A stretch of DNA of 64,000 nt from contig JBITNC010000001.1 in NCBI GenBank assembly GCA_050084985.1, positions 141,050,001-141,114,000 on the forward strand, written 5' to 3'. A program made the translations under genes and the position numbers. This DNA is from Nageia nagi. Its lineage: Eukaryota > Pinophyta. Below the pieces are notes generated by a model. That model was not told the DNA's origin. It did not search any database and was given only the letters and a program-made list of their open reading frames with translations. This document shows, in pieces, positions 10,991-22,200 of the stretch (within the stretch, counting starts at the first letter, position 1; the number at the start of each line of letters is the position of its first letter).

Positions 10991-12622
10991 GATTTTACCA
11001 TATCAAAGTCCGAGAAACAGATGTTCACAAGACAGCATTCTCATGTCCCTTTGGACATTTTGATTGGACAGTAATGCCTTTCGACTTGATAAATGCTCCA
11101 AGTTATTATCAAGCTCATATGGTTGAAATCTTTTCTCACATGTCATCTTTTCTTTGTATATACATAGATGACATACTAATATTCAGTCCAGATCTCAAAT
11201 CTCATCTTATCCATCTTACTCAATTCTTCCAAAAAGCACAAGAAAATGGTATTTTTCTTGCAACATCAAAAATTCAATCATGTACAACCTCCAACAACTT
11301 CCTTGGCATGGAAGTTAAGAATTCTGAACTCAAGGTCCAACCTCACATCATTGAAAAAATTCAGTCATTCCCAGATGTCATGAGTATTAAGCAGCTACAA
11401 GCTTTTTTAGGGATTTTGAATTACATCAATAGTTTTTATCCCTATGATGTCAAAGATCAAGAACTCCTACAAAATTTACTTAAAAAGAAAAACCTTTTTG
11501 CATGGGGGGTGGATCATACTGTCGCAGTATAGAACATAAAACAGAAATGTTAAAAGTTACTCAAATTGTATGTTCCAGAAAGCGAAGATTATATATTTTA
11601 TACAGATGCTTGTGACACAGGTTGGGGTGCAGTTTTGTGTGACTGAGAACGGGAATGAGTATGTTTGTGAATACTTATCAGGAGTATTTGATGACAGTAA
11701 TCAAAAGTGGATCTCTTCTAATAAAGAGATATATGCTGTAAAGAAAGCTCTCGAAAAGTTTGCTCTGAAACTTATGCATCTCCCCAGATTCATCATTCGA
11801 ACTGACTGTACTAGGTTTATTACTTTCAGGAAAAAGAACCAGGGTAAAAAAGAAGGGAGAGGTAAGTATTTAAGGTGGCAAGAGTATTTTCAAATATTTA
11901 AATACACTGTTGAACATGTTGCAGGATGCAATAATATAGTCTCAGATTGGCTAAGCCGCAATCCTCAATGTCTGTCACTCCCAAGATGTTTAATGCACAA
12001 TCCATGTTTTTCTACAACTAACAGGAGTGATGTTTCATTTACAGAGCTTCCTATAGAGATCCAGAGTAATATTCTCCGTAGTAGCATGAATGAAGAATTT
12101 ATCAGAAGAAGTGTTTTTGCTTCTGTCGACTTACAGATCCAAGGATTTAATGTGACAACTAATCAAGAGTCAAGGGTAGGATTTATTACTATTGTCCGTT
12201 TGAACAATGATGTTTTGTTAAATTTGTATTTTAACCTTGTTTACAGGCCTGAATGGACATGGCAGGTGAAATCTCGAAGTTGCTTATGGAATGAGTTTGC
12301 TGAACAGTTTATATCAAGATGTGGACCCAGTTCTCTCAATCCACGAGAAGTCCAAACACTTGCTACTATTACATCAACTATTTGTAGATATCATCTTCAA
12401 TGGTCCTCCAATTTCTCTTTTAATTTAATAAGATTGAATAATGAATGGAAGATATCATATTTGTTCAACATCACATGTGGATTCGCTTCCATTTCGCTAA
12501 GATCACTAGAATAAGAAGCTGCCACTTGGCTTCGAGACTATTCAGCACAACCTCCAAAAAGGGCATCTACAAGCAAACAAGCTGGAGACGATAGTGATAG
12601 TGACAGCTGGAATTCTTCATAG
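10955..12622 (+). pseudogene. pararetroviral RT, RNase H and C-terminal region (right arm, virus C)
   Basis: RT starts without its N-terminal third. FSQFDCKSRFYHIKV comes first, then CPFGHFDW, and the catalytic YIDD is intact at 11161-11172. The frame stops at 11530-11532. RNase H follows in another frame (YTDACDTGWGAV near 11600), changes frame again, and keeps NKEIYAVKKAL and a closing SDWLSR. About 200 further codons follow RNase H, with a nonsense codon at 12512-12514. The left arm has a glutamine codon at the matching place, and the frame continues to TAG at 12620-12622 with a serine- and aspartate-rich end (DDSDSDSWNSS). The copy is 5'-truncated, frameshifted and therefore not functional. 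Confidence 0.75.
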
Positions 12623-13079
12623 AGTGGAACCCCATGGTCTCCTAAGATTCCTTTCTAATATTCTATGCTATCCACTCGGCATGTGAGCGAATAACTTTAT
12701 GTCTTATCAAAGTACTGTTACTTCATTGTGAAGGTTTGAACGGCTAAAATCTTGATAGACAAATATTACATCTGAGCCATTGGAAGGTTTTGTAAAATCT
12801 ATTAATAAGCTTTGTAAGCTTCATTTGAAGCATAGATATCTCATAAATAGCTAAGAGATAGCTAGTAGCAGAGCAAGTAGCCGAGTCTAAAGAGTCTTAG
12901 TAAGGATTTTGGTTCTCAGAGTTAAAGCCCTCAAAGTGTATACTTTGTGTTACGCTGACTTTGAGTTTCAAACTAGAATTCAAGTCTGTAAGTATACTCT
13001 GTATATTCTAGTCGATCTTCGCCATCCGAAGAGACTTGTCTGTAATTTCATGAGTTGTTCTGTTAATCCGCTGTAAATT
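10991..13079 (+). mobile_element. right arm of the 2.07-kb inverted repeat: 3' half of pararetrovirus C
   Basis: Mirror copy of 8881-10949. It runs from inside RT through RNase H, the C-terminal region and the untranslated 3' part to a primer-binding-like TGGTATCA. Both arms read outward from the centre, so transcription from either side through the centre would give a self-complementary RNA. Confidence 0.85.
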
Positions 13080-13086
13080 GGTATCA
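13079..13086 (+). promoter_or_regulatory. primer-binding-like site of pararetrovirus C
   Basis: TGGTATCA matches the first eight bases of the initiator-Met tRNA complement used by caulimovirids, then diverges (ACTA instead of GAGC). It lies where the viral genome would begin, right after the untranslated 3' part. Confidence 0.45.
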
Positions 13087-13142
13087 ACTATTGCAAAGAA
13101 AAATAAGAAGACCATAAAGGGACATAGAAGAATGTAAAATCA

Positions 13143-13451
13143 ATGGAGGAAATCCTCAACAAATTGCAAAAGGAATGTGAAGAGTTGCAAGTCTCCACAC
13201 AAGAAGGTAACACCAAAACCCCTATTGAGATTAGAGCACAATAACAACTACAATAGTCATGTATTGATATGTTACTTTGGGAAACACAGAAAAATAGCAT
13301 AGAAAAAAGTGTGTGGGCACCTGGACACTCATAAGAACTACACATGCAGATTCTGCAAACAACTTCAGAAGCTTTGCTGAGCTCTAATTTCATTGATAGC
13401 ATTTTGAAGAATAACATTATGCTAGATAATTTGTTTCTTTCTCATTTATAG
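13143..13451 (+). pseudogene. decayed first viral ORF after the primer site
   Basis: A single frame begins ATG at 13143 with MEEILNKLQKECEELQ and runs about 102 codons to TAG at 13449-13451. Three internal stops interrupt otherwise coding-like text (LLWETQKNSIEKSVWAPG, LLSSNFIDSILKNN). It starts 57 bp after the primer-binding-like site, the expected place of a first pararetroviral ORF. I do not recognise a movement- or coat-protein motif, so its function is unknown. Confidence 0.35.
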
Positions 13452-15182
13452 AAGGGGAGAAATACCTAATTGCTTAAGTGCTATTTACTCTAATGATAAT
13501 TAACTAGTTACAAGTGTTTAACAAACACACTCACAAATAATATCTATTATGCGGCATGCCTAATGAAGTATGTTGTGCCTCAATACACAACATATCCATC
13601 CCCTAGGAAGGCTTTGTCCCAAAGCTAGCAAAAACTAAAAAGTTAAGCAGGGCTAATTTAGAGTAGCATTACGGTGAATGATCATATGGGACATCCCAAC
13701 ACTGCACCTTTTTATTCATCATACCACAAAAAGTTAGTTCATGGGAGGATATGAACCTAAGACCTCACAAAGACTACACACTAACAGATAACATCCTAAC
13801 CAAGAAACATTTAGCTTATAAGAATATATCGATGGTAGATGAGGCCCTTTTTTTAAGCCCTTCTGCCTTTCACAACATTGATAGGCCCCGATGGACCTCC
13901 ATAAAAACCTTGACTTCCCGTGCAACATCCTCTACTACAAACTTTGTCCCCTCTATCCTGTATCTCTGCACTGCCCTACTTCTTTGATGTTGCCCTACGA
14001 TTGTTGCCTCCTTTGCTCTTCTGTTCTGATCTCTTCTTGCTCCATTCTGTTTGGAAACATGTCTAGGTTATCTTTTACCATCTCTTGCATCACCAACCTA
14101 CAATTTGGAGGTAACTCTTTTAGTGATTCTTGGAAAACCAACTCCTACTTCTGTACAAAAACAGAAATCTAGGAGGTGTTCTCTACAAAGTAATCACCCC
14201 CATACTGTCCAATCTAGCGATGAATCCAAAATTACCTTCATTAACAGTTTTCTTGTTACTTTCAGAATCAACCACTTTAATTTCCCATCCAGGTAGAGAC
14301 TTGATGGTGAAGTTTTGAACAGCCTTTTCAAAGTTTAGAAACCATTTCGTTTTGATTGGTAGAATATGTGCCCAAACAATATAACCATTGTAATCCAAGA
14401 ATAACATCAACACCCCCTATGTACACCACACAAAACCCGTTCATTTTGTACTCTGCCATTGGATGCTCAAGATTATGCTTATCTTTTGAGCTTGTATCTT
14501 GTCTCGCTTTTGGATGCTTGATTCAGATCATACACTTGCATCTATTTCTGGTTTAATTTCTATTTTTATGGATGTTCACATCTCACAATGTATTGGATTT
14601 TCGGTTTTGGTGTTGTCTCCCGATTTAGCCCCTCATTCCATGTCAATATTCTAAAATGGTTCAAACTTCAAAGCAATTAAAACTTACTACAGAACATCTG
14701 ATAGGTATCTATTTTCGCATTAACAAAGTTTAAATCAAATTCTCTCATCAAAGTGGCTTAATTACAATAGTTGGATCGAAGGTAATAAAGATAATCATGC
14801 ATGAAAGTAAACAAGCAAATCACATACATGTTTATAATAAAAATGATTGGATAGACTTGGAAACAGAACTTGGTTCTCATGGAATTGCTAGTGCATTTTA
14901 AAATAATATCCTCTTCGCTAAAGCAGACCGCACTATTTAATCCACCCTATTTCAATTGGAAATCTAAATATTAAAAATAGAACTGTTAACAGATACATTA
15001 AATCCACTTATTGTGAATCTGTTATTCATTTGCCTCCTACTCTTGTCTGCTTATAACCATGTTAGTACTTTCAGTCAGATCTCTCTTTCTTACCCAGTTA
15101 AAATTCGGTGAGAAAAAATTGGAGCCTATCCAGAAACTCATATGAGATATCTTTTACAGTTTTAGATTTAAACTTAAATTCA
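13452..15182. other. non-coding stretch, no gene seen
   Basis: Mixed AT-rich DNA. Short open frames, including the minus-strand one at 14183-14413, have no recognisable domain. A tRNA-like T-arm block (GGATATGAACC near 13746) suggests an old SINE-like relic. If TH1 is complete, this is intron 5. Confidence 0.35.
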
Positions 15183-15357
15183 AAATTGTAAGGTTTTTGG
15201 CTTTTGTTTTTCACCTTAAGGACTAGTCTTAGCATGTTAACAGAAATGTACTCCATAAAATTGTCTGATTTTTGGCTTTTGTTTTTCACCTTAAGGGCTA
15301 GTCTTAGCATGTTAACAGAATTGTACTTCATAAAATTGTCTGATTTTTGGCATTTGA
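15183..15357. repeat. 75-bp tandem repeat, about 2.3 copies
   Basis: TTTTTGGCTTTTGTTTTTCA recurs exactly 75 bp apart (near 15194 and 15269), with a partial third start at 15344. The unit includes CTAGTCTTAGCATGTTAACA. 75 is a multiple of three, so a repetitive open frame on the minus strand is an artefact. Confidence 0.8.
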
Positions 15358-16161
15358 AAAATTTAGGCACTCAGCATGCATAACCAAGTAGTAAGTCAGA
15401 CATGCTTAAAATCCTAATGGTACCTGCAGATGAGTGTTAATGGGGCTCAGTAAGATCCTCTTCTATATGGAAGTGCCAGTAATCCAGCCATGTTTACTGC
15501 AAGCACGTGGAAGCTGATTTGGTGAAGAGTCTGAAGGTAAGTGCTCCGTACCTGAAGTTTTTACGAAGCTCTGGCATAATATAAGTAATCCATACTATGA
15601 CACCAATGAATATAAAAGGCAGGTTCCCAACAATTAATTTCACTCACCCTTGTCACAGGAAGTTTGGACAATTATTCCTTGTTTTTTCAATTCTTGTTTG
15701 GACAGCATAGTTCTTTTTCTCTGATAGGAAACATTTTTCTATTTGGGCCATCTAAATTCTTCCTAGGTTGCTTTTTGGTGACAGGGTTCTTCATAGATTA
15801 AGTCCAAGTATAAGTCCATATATTCCAAAGTCAATCATGTATTGGAAGCTGATAATTTAATTGTACTGTTATAAAGCCCATGCTAAATATATTTTCAAAC
15901 TTGCTGATTTCTTTGCCTAATTATTGGCATGGTTTAAGACAAATAGCTAGATAGGTACCTTCCGATTTGTTTTCTAAGTTCTGACTCTGAACCAGTTCTT
16001 GTAACCATTCAGAAGCAACAAGAGAAAAATAAGAGTCAATTTTAAAAGTCTTTCAAATCTCCAAAATTAGCATAAAAATAAGAAATACGCCTAATCTTGT
16101 ACTCTCAAGTTTTTAGATGTGAAGTATATAAAAGTTCTGCAGTGTAATACTATATACTAAC
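15358..16161. other. intronic or flanking DNA after TH1 exon 5
   Basis: I searched by eye on the minus strand for the next kinase segment (the VKGGD and HGTGC motifs) and did not find it. Nothing else was recognised. Confidence 0.4.
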
Positions 16162-16296
16162 CGTGGCCCCATATGATGTATGGCTTTTGCTGCTGCACGC
16201 ATGTCTTCAATTGTCTCCAATGGCTCTCTGCCTACTAATGTTGAAGCTTCCTTCAAATTAGGCGTAACGATCTCTGATATCGGTAGAAGCTGTTGC
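16162..16296 (-). CDS. TH1: TH1 exon 5
   Basis: 135 bp, entering in phase 2 and leaving in phase 2 after MGPR. It reads [18 protein letters not shown], then [13 protein letters not shown] and [11 protein letters not shown], the typical TPN-EA segment of ThiD kinases. Acceptor CTCAG, donor GTTAGT. Confidence 0.9.
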
Positions 16297-19200
16297 CTGA
16301 GTATACAACCAAAATAGGTATTGTATTTAGTAGGTACTAACTAATATATAATAAAACCATACAGCATGCTTCCAAACCGAAGAAAAACGCATAACTGATT
16401 TACTTTGGAAAAATCACTACCCCTAAAAGAAAAACATCTAGAAAAATCGAAAAAAATGAAATAACTTCTTTTTCTTTTTCTTTATTAATATAATAAGCCA
16501 AATTTAACACAAACAGACAGTATACAGAATTCTGAAGATATGCCATAAAGCTAATTCAAAATAAAATTAAGTGTAATTACTTCTACACTGAACAAATTAA
16601 AAGATTAATTGAACTTTATATTTGCAATCTTTCTATTTGTGCCTATTTTATTTGACATGTGCATTATATCCACATACAATCAGCAACTCACACAGATTTG
16701 TTGGCATCTGCAGAGGAACGAGCAGTCAAAATAGTGAAGCTGACATCAAGGCAAGTTGGCAGGTAAGATGAGGAGATTAAAATATACATAATCATTCAAA
16801 GATCACGCCAAGGCAAACTAAGAATGTTATTACAATTATAGTAGGTCATACTATTCAATTGGAAGCCACCATCACAAGTGCGAAGCGAAGGACATCATGG
16901 AGGGTGATAAGAAAATACCAGTTGTCTCCCCTACTCAGAGAGAGGAAGCCCCTGGGCTTTACACTGCAAGAAGGCGAAGCATGTATGGTTATAAGAGAGG
17001 AAAGAGTTCCAAGTAACATTTGGATCCAAGCACTATTTACAAATATCTTCTAGTTCTAACTACTGTGTTGCATATTATTTCAGACATCATTTGACACAAG
17101 CATAGAACCTTTGAATTCAAACTCTGAAACTTCTTGAATATTGATTATAATTAATGAAATGAAATCTTATAGACATCATTAACACATGACCATCGTAAAA
17201 GTGATGATATAAATTCCACTTAATACTTAGTCTCATTAACATCAACTTCTTGTAAACTTGCAGTGTTGGTGGTAACATTGTTGCAAAGCCAATCTTAGCT
17301 GCTCCAAAGGCAAAAGAGTCGGATTGCATCAGCATGTCAATGATAACCCCTCAAGAAAAACAAAATCCAATGGTGAGTCATGAGAGTAATCCCATTAAAT
17401 ATACTCACATTGTTGAAAAGGAAGGACTCGGTAGCATCAATGAAACTCTGGATGCCAAAATCAAAAATGGAAAATCTTACTTTCATCACATGTTAATATC
17501 ACTCTCCCCAAATTAAATGCAGATAAATGAGGTTATGGGATGCATCGATCAGGAGGTAAAACAACTGAAGATTTGATCCAAGAAACAGCAAGAAGAAATT
17601 CTCCAAAAGCTGGCTGTTTATGAGAGATATTTATTACACATTGCTTCTATCACGACCTGTTTAACCATTGACATGAAAAAGAGCATTAAGCATCCTTGGA
17701 AGGTTCAAATTTGGTGATAGAGATCAACAGCGAATAAGTGGCAATCTGGTTTTATAACACCTCATTTCAATCAATCAGAGGAATTGGATGAAGCCATGTG
17801 GCACCACCAACAATGCAAGTCTACAAGAAGTTGATGATGTAAATGAAACTAAGTATGGAGTTCAAATCATCACTTTTATATTGTTCATGTGCTAGTGAAG
17901 CCTACAATACCATATTTCATCAGATATAGTCAAGAGTCAAGATGTTCCAGAATTTGATTTCAAAGGTCATTTACATTTCATTGCTGTATCAAATCAAAAA
18001 ATGTCTGATTGTTCAAGCATCCACTAATACTCCATTCCTGATGCAATATACATGCTATGAAATAACTTTTTCTCCATCAAAAAAGTAGAGTTACATGATA
18101 ATATTGGATTCAGTAATTGCCAGCATATTGGTTTGAAAAAGCATCAGGGATTATTGTTAGAAATGCAATACCAACATGTATGATCATAAGCGAGCAGCTA
18201 TTTTTGTCAAATGGAGGCTCTGGACAGCTGGAATTACCAAGAAAGACCTCCCTCTCTAATCCTCATATCTAGTTAGTTGTGTCCTATAGAAGAATGAAAA
18301 GATGATGTGTCCCTGGATATCCTCACTGCTTCTTCTATATACATACATGCATACACAAACATATGCATTCATAGAAATTATAAACATGCATATAAACCCT
18401 TTGGGAGGCAATAAATTAGTTTCTAAGAAATTAAAATATTCAAGAACTCAGTATTTCAATAGAAATAATGAGAAACCTGTAAATCTTATCCAAATTATAA
18501 ATTATCAAAACTATCACAAAATGTTTGGGAAGTTGGGAGAAAAGTGGATGTGGAAATTCTCAAATGATGTTAACAGAGTCCCAAGTTCAAATCCTCCCCC
18601 CTCACATGTTGGTGATGCATCTCAAATGTCACATGATGGTGACATGTTTCAATAGCTCTACAAACCACGTTGTAAAAGAGTTGGGACCCTTTCAACACCC
18701 CTTCTTAACCATATCAAAAAAAAAACATCAAAACTCGTTAAATAGTTGAATGATGTCCTATGCACATTAATGAAAATTTAAAAAAAATTCCTTAATCATA
18801 TTTTGAATGGTGCGATAAGAGTAAAACAAAAAGCAAAACACCAGAAGTCATGATGAACTTATACAAATAAATTCATACCGAAGTCCATCAAGTATAGCAG
18901 GACTAGCTAACACATCTCCACTTGTTGCTACCATAACAGGGTCAACTACTAATGCTGCACACATGTAGATGAATAGATTAAGAATGAAAATTGAAATAAA
19001 GGAAGCAACCACACGTATTTCTTAAATAGCATACCTCGAACTGGATATTCTTTCAAGCTTCTGCATAAAGCTTGAATAATGCTGTTGATGGAAGCATACC
19101 TGTCTTTACCTACAATTTGTTTGAAAATTTGTAAAATTATGGTTCTATATAATAAAGCAATGTTGTTCAACACATATTCCATAATGCCAATAGATTCCTT

Positions 19201-22200
19201 GCACAAGTTCAACCAGAGACTATTCTATGAATAAATATTGAGATGATATTACAACAGGATATATAACACAGTAGGTAGGCTTAACAGGAGATTAAATCTT
19301 AATGCTGCATAAATTTTAACACACTGTCGCCCATTGTAAGCATCTATAGAAAGAACGAAAAATTACTAATGTCCACAAGTGACAAAAAATAGGTCAGTCA
19401 GGCTTGAGAAATAACTCATAGATACAAATCACTATTTAAGCCCAAAAGGGGCATTAAAATCCAGAAAAGCACAAGATAGAATGGTCTTTGAGATCCTAAT
19501 AAGGTTTTATGAAGGAAAACATAATTTCAAAGATCTATCATTACAAGCAGCACGGATGGTCAATGCTCAAGAAAAAATAAAAGGAGTGGGGTTTAAGACC
19601 TTTTGCAAGCTCCAATGCTAATGAGTAATCACTTCTTGAAGGAAGAGAGTCAAGCACCTTTGGTCAGGGTGAAAAAATGACAGAAAATGACCCTCCTAAG
19701 CTCTTGAATAAGCAATGGTTTCTCCCTCAAATTGCATATTAAATAGACCACTGAAAGATGAAATGTTCTTTAGTTTTCACTTCTTAAAGGGAATACACAC
19801 AAGAAATCCTATTATTCCAAGGAATATGATGGTTTGTTTTCACTCACAACAGGTGGGAAGCATATTTTAAGTTGATTGAGACGGATTGAAAGTCTAGGAG
19901 TCCAATGCTGCTTGGTATAATTAGTGTAACGTCCCCATTTTTCTATTTTATTTTTGGCATTGTTATCCCACTTAAAATGTTTTAATTTATTTATGTGCAA
20001 TAAAGGTGATGTGGGTGCCCCTTTTGTGCTAGGAATATAATGTTTTAAAGTTATAACTTAAGTGAGTCACTTAAGTTATGGTGGGCCCAACTCAACATCA
20101 AAATAGAACTTGTCTATAAAGGTATGTTGGGTGCCCAAGTTAGGATCAGCTTATAATTTTGTTATTACAATTTTATGTTGTGGGCTGCTCCCCAACTCCA
20201 CCGTTGAGAAAGCTAGAAGATGTGCCCTAGTTTCTTGTGGTTTTCAGTTGTATTAGCTAGGTGATGTGCCCTAGTGTATGGTTGAAGAGGTGAATTCATT
20301 TCAGAATTCATATTGGTTCTCAAATCTGTATTTTCTTTCAGTATTGGTGATCAAGGAATGTGACGCCCCATCTTGGGAGCTATTTTGTGCAGTACCCGGA
20401 TTTTTAGGGATTCGCGGATTTTTAGGGGGGATGTTTCAGGAAAAACAAATTGCAGATCTAGATATTCTTTTGGCTGTTTAGTCTGTTCCACTTTTCAGAA
20501 AAATAAATAAAAAATTTTGTGGTGTTTTCTATCAATTTTGTTATTTTTGGTAAGTTTCTGAGTTATATTCTGAAAATTTCTAAAACTGTAAATTTAGGGT
20601 CATCACAATTAGGATAAGTGAAAATGTCAAATTGAATATGCACGAAAAGCAGGACATGGTTTTAGAAAATAACACACTTGCAAAATTGAATAGGCAAGTA
20701 TGCAACAATAGTGAACTTGTGTAAATAAATTTGCGATATTTGATTCAATTATGTAGGTTATATCCAACTCATCAAAACACACCTTATTTCATTCAGATAT
20801 ATCTCCTTTATAAAATATTGCATAACACATCTATAATAAATACAAAACTACATTCTATCATTATCTTCATAGACCTTCAATTACTAAAAGTATTTGTCAA
20901 AGTCAAAAAGTATAACATAATATGCTAACACCTTCCAATTACTCAAACTTCCCTTAAAATCCTTGGAGAAAATTGAAGGAAACCTTTCAGAAGTAAATAT
21001 ATCTCCATCCAAATGAAGTAAAAGAAACAATAAGAAATGTATCCCCAACTGTTTTAACATTTGAAAGGTTAAAGAGCAACCTGATCTAATTAAAAATTAG
21101 ATACAAAATAGTTCAGCTATAACTCCCCTTAGCTACATAAGAATGCTACTTGCCTTTTAAAATTAAATATTATAATTTTTACATATTAAATGTATAATGA
21201 TCAAACCTAACAATAGCCCTAGGCGAGCCAAGAAGTTCCTCTATACATACTCCTAACTACTGTATAAACTTAAGCAACCAACTTTAACTTTTTATTGTCT
21301 TATATTTAATTGGTAGTCAAATATATAATAATCAAGCCTAACATATAATCATAAGCTAGAAAAGGAGTTTATAATATGTATACATCTTCCCAATATTGTT
21401 TATAAGAAATCAACAGTATCTTCTTCTTCTTTTAGATCTTGTATTGAATTGATACATTGACTCTCAAAAGACTCAAACCTACAGAATTATTAAAAATTGC
21501 TTTAAAAAAATCTCTCTTTATTATTAGGCTTAACGAATTTCATGATATAAACAGATTCGTGGGGATTGTTCTTTCATGTGATGAGCTGCTCTTGTGAAAA
21601 TTAACCATCCCATCAAAATTGACTAGATTCAATTCATAGTAAACATATAATAAAAAAACTAAGCATAAACATAACCTTTTGAAGGAAAATACTTGTAAGT
21701 GTACATAACTCTCAATGAAAAAGGATTTATTGATTTTTCTTCCAATACTTGTATGTTATTGCTAAACTGCACAAATTAAATTGTAAATGCTAAGATGTTT
21801 ACCAAAATTGAGAACTCCCCAGTCAAATAGCAAAAGCTACAAAATTACTAAACTTAAAATTGCTTGAAATATATAATGAATCATGTGGCAAGGCCAGACG
21901 TGCCAAGAAATAGGAATAACTCTGATGCTAGGAACTACAAAAAGCTTACAGATTGGGAAGTATATAAGCTTGCATATAGTAGTCAATATTGTTTCATTGA
22001 GAACAATAAGGTCATCAAGGCCTTTATAAGGCTTGCACAAGCCCAACTTCAGCAATCTTCAGCACTATTTGTTTCTATCAAATTCAATCCTTGAGATGGA
22101 GATTTGGTACCGGTGTAGTATAACTCACCCAAACAGATGCTCTTGCAAATTTACAAAAAGAGCAATTGCTATACTTTTGAAGCAGATTGTCTAGACACAA

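Noticed and set aside
15480-15600. Possible further TH1 exon near a GTACGG donor
   Set aside because: The translation does not match the conserved continuation of the ThiD domain in any frame.
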